Below are positions 26,001 to 34,003 of a stretch of 64,000 nucleotides of DNA, one piece after another. Below the pieces are notes generated by a model. The model worked only from the letters and a program-made list of their open reading frames with translations, did not search any database and was not told the origin of the DNA. The position numbers were made by a program, and so were the translations under genes. Every line of letters begins with the position of its first letter. Position 1 is the stretch's first letter. Origin of the DNA: an uncultured Microscilla sp. (GTDB lineage: Bacteria; Bacteroidota; Bacteroidia; Cytophagales; Microscillaceae); the NCBI RefSeq assembly GCF_947493425.1, contig NZ_CANLRP010000001.1, positions 62,001 to 126,000 of the forward strand. Reading direction: 5' to 3'.

Positions 26001-27986
26001 CACAAACAAACGGTTTGCAGTATAAGGAGAGGCTTTGATATGAGTGATTTGGCGGTTGTTCATACTTAAGGTAAGCGTTTCGAGGTTGCCTGGGGTGCCA
26101 CTTATATTTTGGATTCGGGTAAGCTCATTTAAACCACCTGCAGCGTATAAAATATCAGTATTGCTGTCGTATTCGGTTGGATTGATAAACCTACCCTTAG
26201 ATGTTTCGTCCGAAATACTTTTAAAAGATTTTCCCCCGTCCTGAGATAACCTATAGCTATTGTATACATAACTGGTGATTTGTATATCTGAGTTGTTTTG
26301 ATCTATAAAACAGTAAGCCCCATCTCCACCAGTTACTTCATAGCCAGCGCCTATACCTAAGTCGGTTGTTCTCAAAGAACCATTATCTTGAGCCCCTGCT
26401 ATAATGTAATTAGAGTTTTTCTCATTTTTCATAGTTACACTATAAAAAGTAGTGACATTATAGTTTCTGTTTCTTTCAAAAAAAGTAGGGCTTGATGCTG
26501 TCACATCTTGAGATAAAAATACACCTCCATCGGTACCAATCAAAAGTTCGTTGTTAAAGCCAGGTCTGAACATCATCGCATGCTGATCAGCGTGAGCATA
26601 AGAGTCGGCCAGTGCTCCCACCCAATTAGTGATTCGTTCCCAGGTAACTCCACCATCTACCGATCGGTTTACATCTATGCCACCCGCAAACACTACATTT
26701 GGGTTGGTTGGATGTACTGCCAAAATAAGGTCAAAAAAGGCTTGACCACGTGTAAAATGAGCGTTTTGCTCGTTACCAAGAGGGTCACGGTATTTAGGAA
26801 TAGTAATATCTTTCCAGTTGTCCCCACCATTTACCGACTTAACAAACCAAGCTACATCATTACTGCCAGCGCCTCCCTCTGCTACAGCATACACAATATG
26901 AGGGTTAGAAGGAGATACAGCAAGCTCTACCCTTACCCCTCCATTTTTTGGGGTAATTTTAGTCCAATTGATTCCATCATCAATTGATTTATATATTTGC
27001 CCGTTTTGGGTAGCAGCAAACAAATGGTTATTTGAAGCAAGTTCTACATCTGTACTAAATTCACTTAGAACACTCGTCCAAGAGTTTCCCCCGTCGGTCG
27101 ACCTCATCAAACCTTTACCAGTGCTTGCCATAATGGTAGAGGTGGAGGTTACTACAATTTTTTGTACGTTGTAAAAGTTTTCAACTTTTGTGCTGGCTAG
27201 TTGAGTCCAATTGCTTCCTCCATCGGTCGATTTCCAAATACCAGCACCTCTAAACCTTCCTGTAAAACCAGGTCCTGTACCTACATAAAAAGTAGATTTG
27301 TTTTGAGGGTCGTATGCAAGGGTTCCAATAGATAAGTTTGCCATAAAATTGTTGATGGCAGTCCACGACGAAGTAGGGCTCGTAATGTCATTGTTTACCC
27401 ACAATCCACCAGCTACACTTCCTGCCCACGCTTTTTTGCCTGTAGCATCATTAGGGTCAAACATAATCGCACGGGTACGCCCTGCAATATTATTTGGGCC
27501 TCTTTCCTGCCATTTCACCCCAGTAATGGCTTTTTGACGGGCTTTTCTACGCAATAATTTTTTTGCATAGTTATAGGCGGCTATCTTTCTATGGTTAGGC
27601 GGGTAACCTAACTTAGGGTCTTCAGTCATTTCAAAGTTTTGCAAGGCAGCTAAGTCAGGTCTGTCACGCTTGGGCAGTTTTTTTATTTCTGCATAAGTCA
27701 AGTGTTTTACCTTTGCATATTTGACGTGGTTAAGTGACAAGTACCCAGGCTTTTTTTGTGTTTTTGCCAACTTTGTTATTGAGGCAATCGCCTGTTTTTG
27801 TAAAGTTTTTTTGGGAGTGTTTGCTGAGTTTTCTAACCCAGGTTTTTTCGTTGTAGATTGTTTTTGAGCAAGAGTTGTTTTCGTCTTGTCTGTAGTATCT
27901 TCAGTGGTATCCGACTGAAACCTGACATTATACAACACGACAAACGATAGGATTATAAGTGTGAATGTGAGTATGTACTTTTTCAT
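23085..27986 (-). CDS. Giant secreted BNR/sortilin-like protein with PKD domains and T9SS domain
   Basis: This 1633-residue protein has an N-terminal signal (ILTFTLIILSFVVLY), a Lys/Thr-rich stretch, and then beta-propeller blades with repeated Asp-box motifs (STDGGSNWTQL, STDGGNSWTSV, SVDGGVTWERI) over about residues 150-830. Next come two tandem modules, each a PKD domain followed by a jelly-roll-like domain (DGGNFDVNTQDF; NGGNFETNQADF), a third PKD domain, an Ig-like domain and a type A sorting domain (GVYLLEIVTPKNKG, RRIVID). PKD hallmarks are WAWNFGDA and FSWEFGDGG. It should be exported by the T9SS and sit on the cell surface. A role in polysaccharide or protein binding is likely. It could be hydrolytic (sialidase-like folds share these blades) but no catalytic set was recognised. 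Confidence 0.9.
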   Translation of the reverse strand: MKKYILTFTLIILSFVVLYNVRFQSDTTEDTTDKTKTTLAQKQSTTKKPGLENSANTPKKTLQKQAIASITKLAKTQKKPGYLSLNHVKYAKVKHLTYAEIKKLPKRDRPDLAALQNFEMTEDPKLGYPPNHRKIAAYNYAKKLLRRKARQKAITGVKWQERGPNNIAGRTRAIMFDPNDATGKKAWAGSVAGGLWVNNDITSPTSSWTAINNFMANLSIGTLAYDPQNKSTFYVGTGPGFTGRFRGAGIWKSTDGGSNWTQLASTKVENFYNVQKIVVTSTSTIMASTGKGLMRSTDGGNSWTSVLSEFSTDVELASNNHLFAATQNGQIYKSIDDGINWTKITPKNGGVRVELAVSPSNPHIVYAVAEGGAGSNDVAWFVKSVNGGDNWKDITIPKYRDPLGNEQNAHFTRGQAFFDLILAVHPTNPNVVFAGGIDVNRSVDGGVTWERITNWVGALADSYAHADQHAMMFRPGFNNELLIGTDGGVFLSQDVTASSPTFFERNRNYNVTTFYSVTMKNEKNSNYIIAGAQDNGSLRTTDLGIGAGYEVTGGDGAYCFIDQNNSDIQITSYVYNSYRLSQDGGKSFKSISDETSKGRFINPTEYDSNTDILYAAGGLNELTRIQNISGTPGNLETLTLSMNNRQITHIKASPYTANRLFVGVRIFDGEGKIYRIDNAHTANPSVTEITGTYAGSHGGWISSIDVGASDNQLLATFSNYGVNSVYETLDGGTNWSNKNGNLPDMPVRWGLYNPNNRAEVLLATEVGVWSADNFTASSPVWEPTNTGLANVRCDMITYRSADGTVAVATFGRGVFTTNIFSTITSADFSTKQTVAYAGMPVEFANNSLNGSTWAWNFGDAQTSTSRNPTHTYATAGTYTVSLSIDGGGGDKTKTKTNYITVLPARNTPYTLANGGNFETNQADFIGKPLLHGVNNWELGTPTGTLNTTASGSNAWKTGLTANVKNEAFSYASALYTPSFNFASTAGAYKLKFKKSIKTKYCNAPIAMQVQYSTDGGKTWDILGSSKPTFGAVNWYNRGTFTGCNINRDIFPSLSQDGWTAATVDGTINEQTEYDVSFLKGNAGVAFRFVVGVSAGSSPEDYEDGFMIDDFEIAFTDPIAEFEANNTVSYVNESVQFNYRSSGATSFSWEFGDGGTAAAENPSHKYTTPGVYNVKLSINGSGGAKTTTKTGYVTVLPSKPSNYGLTDGGNFDVNTQDFAAKNIAGTKFERGKSTVTGKDGTASGESAWVTGLSGNYINDSRAHLYTPLFDFTYLGTYKLEFKAKHKFEDNWDGFIVEYSTDKGQTWFKLNNKQEEGWYNQISHPESIFGIQTPLFSGSTSGEFVTYSTDLSFLGGNADGVAFRFVFLSDAATTDAGVALDDFVMTGPAAGPPVAGFTATNITGCAGQLVTFTNTSTGSITSLTWDFGANASPKTAVGVGPHQVVYLAQSATKNTVKLTANGSIVEQKVDLVSINPKHSPSLSTTVVDQNTVILNASAGDTYQWYKDDVVINGATSQTYTATVRGTYSVAVTIGGCTALSNRIPTSLHSTDFSKSIKAYPVPSLGKITVELNTSDIGNVQVNVTDLSGKMVFQTSFDKKGLTFKESLDLSGLGKGVYLLEIVTPKNKGIRRIVID

Positions 27987-28322
27987 AAAAGAATGTTAAA
28001 TGTGATATGCATATATGAGCCGAGCAGTGTTTTGAGGATGACTTGAATATACAAAAATATAAAATATTTTTTTGGATATATTTTTATCTGCCATACAGGG
28101 TAGGTGAAATGCTGTATTGGTCAATAGATAATACTAAAGTGAAGCCTGTTTAAGTACTTGACTATAAGTATATTGTATTGGGTAGTTTTGTTTTGGACTG
28201 TTCTTATAAATTTTCAGGTTGTGTATTGCAACTAATACCATTGAAATCTTAAAAAGAGTAGTAAACCAATCAGACAGCCGATAGAACAATGAGGCACCTC
28301 AGGTGATATAGGTAGTGTAGTA
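27987..28322. other. Intergenic region, nothing recognised
   Basis: These 336 AT-rich bases lie between two minus-strand genes. No ORF or stable hairpin with a T-run was seen. It should hold the promoter of the 1633-residue protein gene. Confidence 0.45.
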
Positions 28323-28772
28323 TTAATCTTTGTTGCCGCCTGTAATTGTACTTTTTTTGATGCTTGTGTTATTTTTTAGGTTATAAATAGTAATAAAATC
28401 ATCCTTACTTTTATTAGCAGGCATAATACCTGGTACTAAAAATATTTCAAGTTGATAATCACTAAACCATTTTACATACCCGTTTTGCAAGTTGTTTTTA
28501 TAAACGGTTTTATTGCTTTGGGGCTCAAAAACAAAAAAATCAACAGCCTTTTGGGTTGGTTTGACATTCTTCCCCTTCTCTTTTTTGTAGCAAAGCACAT
28601 AACTTTTACCAGGACTGGTTATGTAGTGAGCAGATGTGCCGTATTTTTCTTCTCCTAATTTCTTCAAAGTAGCATTTTTTGGATGATCGTTTTTATTGGC
28701 AGAAGTACTTTTACATTGAAAAAAGAAGAAACCAAGTAAAGTCGTCAATGTGAGCAATAAATAAATACGCAT
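28323..28772 (-). CDS. Small predicted lipoprotein
   Basis: This 149-residue protein is not recognised. The N-terminus MRIYLLLTLTTLLGFFFFQC is a lipoprotein signal with Cys20 as the probable lipid site, followed by a Lys/Asn-rich linker (KSTSANKND). The mature part has alternating strands (SYVLCYKKEKGKNVKP, AVDFFVFEPQSNK) and ends in a Lys-rich tail. In Bacteroidota such Cys-plus-basic linkers retain lipoproteins in the envelope. It has about 340 bases downstream without a gene and lies in a poor region before pyrH. Confidence 0.65.
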   Translation of the reverse strand: MRIYLLLTLTTLLGFFFFQCKSTSANKNDHPKNATLKKLGEEKYGTSAHYITSPGKSYVLCYKKEKGKNVKPTQKAVDFFVFEPQSNKTVYKNNLQNGYVKWFSDYQLEIFLVPGIMPANKSKDDFITIYNLKNNTSIKKSTITGGNKD

Positions 28773-29284
28773 AAGATAGATAAAAATTTAAACTGATAAT
28801 TGAGTCTTAGAGCTTGCATAGCCAGCCCCTTGTAGAGTATATAAGTAAAGTTAGTTAAAAAAAATATCCCTGATGGTATAGATTTGAAAAGACTTGATCT
28901 ATAAAATATGCTGTCCAATAATTGTAAAAGATGGCAAAAAATAGCGTTGAATTCACTAGAGAATCTGAACGTATATAACGACTGTTATTATGTGGTAGTT
29001 TTAATAGTTGCTGCGGTAATAAAGTAGGTCTGGATTGCTTCAGGGGGCTGTTTGTCCAAAGAATAGATTATCTGTGAGCAATTCGAGTATTTATATTATA
29101 TTTGTACAATGTTTTGTAAAAAGCATTAGTAATAGCAGACACACCTGTTTTCTTTTTCCTGACAAAACCCATTGCAGGCTTTAACACCATTGTTGGGAAA
29201 TAGACTGGGTAAATCTTAACTTTATTCTCTCTTGGTTGTGAAATTATAGGGAGGTTGTCAACATTTTTGAAACTTTTTATACGG
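28773..29284. other. Intergenic region upstream of pyrH
   Basis: This 512-base region separates divergent genes. TATATTTG at 29097-29104 matches the Bacteroidota -7 element TAnnTTTG and would drive pyrH with a leader of about 170 bases, but no TTG was seen at the right distance for a -33 element. No structured RNA was recognised. Confidence 0.35.
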
Positions 29285-29995
29285 ATGAAATACAAACGCA
29301 TACTTCTAAAACTAAGTGGGGAAGCATTGGCAGGTGAAAATCAAACCGGTATCGATGCCCAACGTCTTGAACAATACGCTCAGGAAATAGAAAAGGTAGT
29401 GCAGGAAGGCATCGAAGTTGCCATTGTGATCGGAGGAGGAAATATCTTTCGTGGCGTTGAAACTGTAGGTACCGGTATTGACCGTGTACAAGGTGACTAC
29501 ATGGGAATGTTGGCAACTGTAATCAATGGAATGGCTTTGCAGAGTTCTCTCGAAAGCCATGGGCTATTCACCCGATTAATGTCAGGAATTAAAATGGAGC
29601 AGGTATGTGAACCATTTATCAAGCGTAGAGCTGTACGGCACCTGGAAAAAGGCAGGGTAGTGATATTTGGTGCGGGTATTGGTAGCCCGTATTTTACAAC
29701 CGACTCAGCCGCCAGTTTACGCGCAATTGAGATTGAGGCTGATGTAGTACTAAAAGGTACTAAAGTAGATGGGGTGTATACTGCAGACCCTGAAACAGAC
29801 TTGAATGCTACTCGTTTTTCTAACATTTCTTTTGAAGAAGTTTATAGCAAAGGACTCAATGTAATGGATATGACCGCATTTACCCTGTGTAAAGAAAACG
29901 GTTTGCCTATCATTGTTTTTGATATGAATACACCCGGCAATCTCTTGAAAGTTGTCAAAGGAGAGGAAGTCGGAACGCTTATTTCGGTAGATTAA
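29285..29995 (+). CDS. pyrH: UMP kinase
   Basis: PyrH phosphorylates UMP to UDP in the cytoplasm, feeding nucleotide and cell-wall sugar synthesis. The 236-residue protein starts at the ATG at 29285 ([17 protein letters not shown]), the usual family start; ten upstream codons in frame are unlikely to be translated. Motifs are the Gly-rich [11 protein letters not shown] loop, [20 protein letters not shown] and the catalytic Asp region [20 protein letters not shown], plus [11 protein letters not shown]. Length and order are typical. It is followed by frr, which fits the conserved pyrH-frr pair, though a hairpin lies in the 73-base gap between them. Confidence 0.96.
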   Translation: MKYKRILLKLSGEALAGENQTGIDAQRLEQYAQEIEKVVQEGIEVAIVIGGGNIFRGVETVGTGIDRVQGDYMGMLATVINGMALQSSLESHGLFTRLMSGIKMEQVCEPFIKRRAVRHLEKGRVVIFGAGIGSPYFTTDSAASLRAIEIEADVVLKGTKVDGVYTADPETDLNATRFSNISFEEVYSKGLNVMDMTAFTLCKENGLPIIVFDMNTPGNLLKVVKGEEVGTLISVD

Positions 29996-29997
29996 TA

Positions 29998-30035
29998 AAA
30001 CAAACACTGGTATTGAAAAGTATCAGTGTTTGTTT
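29998..30035 (+). terminator. Hairpin between pyrH and frr
   Basis: AAACAAACACTG (29998-30009) pairs with CAGTGTTTGTTT at about 30024-30035, extended by a G-T and two A/T pairs. Only a short T-run follows. It may be a partial terminator or an attenuating or mRNA-stabilising hairpin in the pyrH-frr transcript. Confidence 0.55.
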
Positions 30036-30068
30036 CTATAGATCAGTGTAAACAAAAATAACTTTAAA

Positions 30069-30632
30069 ATGGAAGAAGAGATACAAATGTATTTGGCAGA
30101 AGCCAAAGAGCTGATGGACAAAGCAGTGCAACACACCAACAACGAGCTAAATAAAATTAGAGCTGGTAAAGCAATGCCTAACATGCTTGATTCTATTCAG
30201 GTAGATTATTATGGGGCGCCTACTCCCTTAAACCAGGTAGCTTCTGTAACTGCACCCGATGCTCGTACATTAATGATTAGGCCTTTCGAAAAAAGTGTGA
30301 TTGCTGGTATTGAAAAGGCTATTCGTGACAGCGACTTGGGTTTGAATCCTCAAAACGATGGCGAAAACGTTCGCATCAATATTCCTGCACTTACCGAAGA
30401 ACGCAGAAAACAACTGGTAAAGCAGGTAAAACAAGAAATTGAAAGCGGTAAAGTAAGCATTCGTAATGTGCGCAAAGATACCAACAACTCTTTGAAAGAC
30501 TTGCAAAAAGAAGGCGCTTCAGAAGATGAAGTAAAACGCGCCGAAGAAGCTGTACAAAAACTTACCAATGATTTTACAGACAAGGTAGATGGTCTGTACG
30601 AAAAGAAAGAAGCTGAACTCATGACTGTATAA
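30069..30632 (+). CDS. frr: Ribosome recycling factor
   Basis: Frr, with EF-G, splits the post-termination ribosome. The 187-residue protein has all the family's landmarks: an N-terminal helix MEEEIQMYLAEAKELMDKAV, the central RAGKAMPNMLDSIQVDYYGA stretch, the beta domain with TPLNQVASVTAPDARTLMI and PFEKSVIAGIEKAI, then LNPQNDGENVRINIPALTEE and a C-terminal helix rich in Arg/Lys (RRKQLVKQVKQEIESGK). The usual length is 185 residues. It follows pyrH in the same direction and ends at a strong terminator. Confidence 0.97.
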   Translation: MEEEIQMYLAEAKELMDKAVQHTNNELNKIRAGKAMPNMLDSIQVDYYGAPTPLNQVASVTAPDARTLMIRPFEKSVIAGIEKAIRDSDLGLNPQNDGENVRINIPALTEERRKQLVKQVKQEIESGKVSIRNVRKDTNNSLKDLQKEGASEDEVKRAEEAVQKLTNDFTDKVDGLYEKKEAELMTV

Positions 30633-30660
30633 TTGCAAAGGTTGTTATGACGTATCAAAT

Positions 30661-30704
30661 AAAAAAAACCTGCAGAGTTTGAATTAAACCTGCAGGTTTT
30701 TTTA
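30661..30704. terminator. Bidirectional rho-independent terminator
   Basis: Arms of A-run plus CCTGCAG (30661-30675) and CTGCAGG plus T-run (30690-30704) form a 15-bp stem. It closes the pyrH-frr transcript and faces the convergent basic-protein gene. Confidence 0.85.
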
Positions 30705-30734
30705 TGTAATAGAATTTCTTGTCAAAGCATAATC

Positions 30735-31502
30735 TTATTCGTCGTCTGAGCCTTTGCTGCGTTTTTTGTCTACTTTACGCGGCTTGGGCATCATCCATTT
30801 GGTTTCTCGTGAGTTATACTGTAACTTGTTAGAGCGGTTTCTTTTATAAGCTGGTGGGTTGGCATTTCGTCTGCTAAACCCTCGCTTGAGTCGTCGTTTG
30901 CTGTAATTGGCAGTTCTACGGAAACTACGTGAGCGAGGAGCCCGGTAAGAAGTTACTGAAGAACTACGGGGTGTATGAGGTCCTCTGCGACGCAAACGAT
31001 GGGTAGTCTTACCCATAAAAGACGATATTTTACGGGCTTTTCGTGCCCGATGAGCCTTTACATTGACATAACGCATCCTTCCTCTAAAAGAACTTGCGTT
31101 GCCACGTCGAGATACAATAGAACTCCTTTTAGCCCTATAACTCATTACTCCGGATAGGCGTTTACTACGTGCTGACATCTTTTTTCTTGACGATTTGCGC
31201 ACAGTATAATTGCCTGTAAATTGGCTGAATTTTTTAGGATTATTTTTTCCACGGGCCTTTAGACGGTGTATGGCAAGAGAACGTTTGTTTCTTCTACTTT
31301 TACTTACCCGTATATTACCCGTATAATTGGTCGCTTTTCGATGGTTTTGTTTTTTTACCTTTGTCCGAAAGCGAGAACGGTTTGGGTTTTTAAGTGTACG
31401 GTTATCTTCTTGCGCTATGCCCGAAAACCACCCACCAGCCATCAGACTGAGAGTAACCAGGAGCTGTACGCTTCGTTTAAAAAAAATTTCTTGGACAGAC
31501 AT
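30735..31502 (-). CDS. Very basic secreted protein with short repeats
   Basis: This 255-residue protein is not recognised. After a signal peptide (SVQLLVTLSLMAGGWFSG, cleavage near IAQ) it is about one third Arg and Lys, with Ser and Asn filling most of the rest. A short motif recurs in varied form: NYTGNIRVSKSR, QFTGNYTVRKSS, SFRGRMRYVNVK, SFMGKTTHRLRR, so about four units of roughly 30-40 residues exist. No acidic domain is present until the last five residues (GSDDE). Such a chain would bind anionic polymers (polysaccharide, DNA, LPS). The gene is the third in a same-strand set behind the E1 gene and another basic exported protein. Confidence 0.7.
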   Translation of the reverse strand: MSVQEIFFKRSVQLLVTLSLMAGGWFSGIAQEDNRTLKNPNRSRFRTKVKKQNHRKATNYTGNIRVSKSRRNKRSLAIHRLKARGKNNPKKFSQFTGNYTVRKSSRKKMSARSKRLSGVMSYRAKRSSIVSRRGNASSFRGRMRYVNVKAHRARKARKISSFMGKTTHRLRRRGPHTPRSSSVTSYRAPRSRSFRRTANYSKRRLKRGFSRRNANPPAYKRNRSNKLQYNSRETKWMMPKPRKVDKKRSKGSDDE

Positions 31503-31554
31503 CGTTAATTTGGGTTAGATTACCCCAAACCACTAGGGGTGGGGTATGTTTTTG

Positions 31555-31899
31555 TTAGTAACCTCGCAAGCCACGGTTAGATCTAGGATCTTTTTTAAAA
31601 CCACGATGAGTACGTGTTTTATTCTTTTTGCCTTTTCTTCTCATTACCCTTTTGCTTTTCTTTACCAAGCCCGTTCTTTTATCTCTTTTTACGCGTATGT
31701 AGGCTTGTTGTTTATCTAGTATTTTAAGGCTTTGTTTGCGTAGCTCAGCTGGAGTTTTTCCTCCGCTTTCAAACACTCTTACAGTTCCTCCGGCGGGACG
31801 TTCATAAGCAGGACATTGCGACCTTTGTGAACAAGAGGATATAAGTATACCTAATGTAATGATGAAGAAGTAAGTTCGTAGAAGTTTTTGAGCTAACAT
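31555..31899 (-). CDS. Basic lipoprotein, CPAY-type
   Basis: This 114-residue protein starts best at 31899 (MLAQKLLRTYFFIITLGILI), giving a lipoprotein signal with lipobox ISSC; an in-frame ATG further upstream would place 18 odd residues before it. The mature N-terminus is SQRSQCPAYERPAGGTVRVF, and short CPAY lipoproteins of this kind occur in other Cytophagales. The C-terminal half is extremely basic (VKKSKRVMRRKGKKNKTRTH), like its downstream neighbour at 30735-31502. The two, 52 bases apart, are probably cotranscribed and may act together on the cell surface or in the periplasm. Confidence 0.7.
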   Translation of the reverse strand: MLAQKLLRTYFFIITLGILISSCSQRSQCPAYERPAGGTVRVFESGGKTPAELRKQSLKILDKQQAYIRVKRDKRTGLVKKSKRVMRRKGKKNKTRTHRGFKKDPRSNRGLRGY

Positions 31900-31996
31900 G
31901 ACGGGGTATTGTTTTAAAATAATGTATTGTTCTAATAACGTTACATTATTCATGAACGTATATAATCCCCGCCAAGTTAGTGATTTTCACTGATTA

Positions 31997-34003
31997 TTAA
32001 AAATTTAACAACGTGTTCACCTTATCTTTTATACGCTCTTTAGGCAAGTATATTTGTTCAAGAGGGGCAGCAAAAGGCACCGGAATATCAAGACTTCCTT
32101 CACGCATTACAGGGGCATCTAGGTATTGAAAACAATGCTCTGCGATCCAGGCGGCAATCTCTGCTCCAATACCCCCTGTTATGTTGTCTTCGTGAGCAAC
32201 AATCACTTTACCAGTTTTCTTTACAGTAGCTTCTACTGCCTCCTTGTCCCAGGGGAGCAGGGTACGCAAGTCCAAAATCTCTACTGTTTCGGGGTTGTCA
32301 GGAAACAACTCAGCGGCAATTTGTTTTGCCCAATGTACTCCCATTCCATAAGTAATGATAGACACGTCTTCACCTTTTTGTACTACCCGTGCTTTGCCTA
32401 TAGGCAAGGTATAATAATCGTCTGGAATGTCCTCAGTAATAGAACGATACAAGGCTTTGTGCTCAAAGTACATCACTGGATTAGGCTCTTCAATAGAGGC
32501 GGTAAGCAGACCTTTGGCATCGTAAGGGGTAGATGGGTACACAATTTTGAGCCCCGGAGTGTGAAAAAACCAAGCCTCGTTTGACTGAGAGTGAAACGGA
32601 CCTGCCCCTACGCCAGCACCAGTAGGCATGCGCACTACTACGTCAGCGTTTTGTCCCCAGCGGTAATGTACTTTGGCAAGGTTGTTTACGATTTGGTTAA
32701 ATCCACAAGTTACAAAATCTGCAAACTGCATTTCTACAATTGCTTTGTATTTTTTGACCGAAAGCCCCAAGCCAATTCCTACAATGGCCGACTCGCATAA
32801 AGGCGTATTACGTACCCGTCCTTTGCCAAACTGTTCGACAAAGCCTTGGGTAATTTTAAATACTCCTCCATACTCTGCAATGTCTTGCCCCATAATGACT
32901 GAGTTGGGGTACTGTTCCATGGCTTGTCGCAAACCGTCAGATACCGCATCTACAAAGCGTTTTGGGTTCATCACTTTGTTTTTTGGGGGAGTAGGGGTAA
33001 ACTCATAAGGTGCATACAAGTCGGTTTCTTCAGTGGCAATAGATGCCTCTGGTAACGGTTCAGCATACGCAGTGGCAAGTCCTTCGTCAATCTCTTTTTT
33101 GATATACTCTCTGATTTCTTCAATGATATGATCGTTAAGCACCCCCTGACGTTTCAAAAAGGTTTCGAAGTTGACCACTGGGTCTTTTTTCGCCCACGCA
33201 TCCATGAGGTGTTTAGGCACATATTTGGTGCCTGAAGCTTCTTCGTGTCCACGCATTCTAAAAGTAAGGGCTTCGATAAGAATAGGACGAGGGTCTTGAC
33301 GCAACTCGTTGGCATAATGGCGTACTGTGCTGTATACCTCTAATAAGTTGTTGCCATCTACCTGTACTGCTTCCATTCCATAACCTATGCCCTTGTCTTT
33401 GAGCCATTCGCACTTGTATTGTTCATTTACAGGGGTTGATAAACCATATCCGTTATTTTCTATCATAAAAATAATGGGAAGGTTCCAAACCGCCGCCACA
33501 TTCAATGCTTCATGAAACTCACCTTCGCTGGTACCACCATCACCACTGAAGGCAATGGTTACTTTTTTATCGTTGTTGAGCAAATCTGCCAGCGCCAAAC
33601 CGCTTCCTACCGATAGTTGTGGACCCAAGTGCGAAATCATACCAATGATATGGTGCTCGTTGCTACCAAAGTGAAACGAACGGTCACGCCCTTTGGTAAA
33701 GCCTAAGTCTTTGCCCTGAAATTGAGCAAAAAGACGTTCTAAAGGAATACCACGAGAAGTAAACACACCTAAGTTGCGGTGCATAGGTAATATGTAGTCG
33801 TTAGGCTCTAGCGCAAGTGTGCTACCTACAGCTATGGCTTCCTGACCAATGCCTGAAAACCATTTGCTGATTTTACCCTGGCGCAGCAAAATCAGCATTT
33901 TCTCCTCGATCATGCGAGGTTTTAAAATGTATTTATAAAAATCTAAAAGTAAGTCGTCTTTGTATTTCTTTCGGTCAAATTTCATTTTCTGATAAATTTT
34001 CAA
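31997..34003 (-). CDS. 2-oxoacid dehydrogenase E1, alpha-beta fusion
   Basis: This 668-residue protein is the thiamine-diphosphate-dependent decarboxylase (E1) of a 2-oxoacid dehydrogenase complex, probably for branched-chain oxoacids or pyruvate. The alpha half (about 1-330) has HRNLGVFTSRGIPLERLFAQ, the ThDP motif GDGGTSEGEFHEALNVA ending in ENNGYG, and RGHEEASGTKYVP. The beta half (about 340-668) has GQDIAEYGGVFKITQGF, TPLCESAIVGIGLG, PTGAGVGAGPFHSQSNE and EDNITGGIGAEIAAWI. In many bacteria the halves are separate genes; here they are one ORF without a frameshift. The start at 34003 precedes a second ATG seven codons on; either is possible. E2 and E3 genes are not in the window. Confidence 0.9.
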   Translation of the reverse strand: MKIYQKMKFDRKKYKDDLLLDFYKYILKPRMIEEKMLILLRQGKISKWFSGIGQEAIAVGSTLALEPNDYILPMHRNLGVFTSRGIPLERLFAQFQGKDLGFTKGRDRSFHFGSNEHHIIGMISHLGPQLSVGSGLALADLLNNDKKVTIAFSGDGGTSEGEFHEALNVAAVWNLPIIFMIENNGYGLSTPVNEQYKCEWLKDKGIGYGMEAVQVDGNNLLEVYSTVRHYANELRQDPRPILIEALTFRMRGHEEASGTKYVPKHLMDAWAKKDPVVNFETFLKRQGVLNDHIIEEIREYIKKEIDEGLATAYAEPLPEASIATEETDLYAPYEFTPTPPKNKVMNPKRFVDAVSDGLRQAMEQYPNSVIMGQDIAEYGGVFKITQGFVEQFGKGRVRNTPLCESAIVGIGLGLSVKKYKAIVEMQFADFVTCGFNQIVNNLAKVHYRWGQNADVVVRMPTGAGVGAGPFHSQSNEAWFFHTPGLKIVYPSTPYDAKGLLTASIEEPNPVMYFEHKALYRSITEDIPDDYYTLPIGKARVVQKGEDVSIITYGMGVHWAKQIAAELFPDNPETVEILDLRTLLPWDKEAVEATVKKTGKVIVAHEDNITGGIGAEIAAWIAEHCFQYLDAPVMREGSLDIPVPFAAPLEQIYLPKERIKDKVNTLLNF

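Noticed and set aside
29068-29301. 77-codon minus-strand ORF upstream of pyrH
   Set aside because: It overlaps the pyrH start and has no family-like sequence. The pyrH frame is certain.
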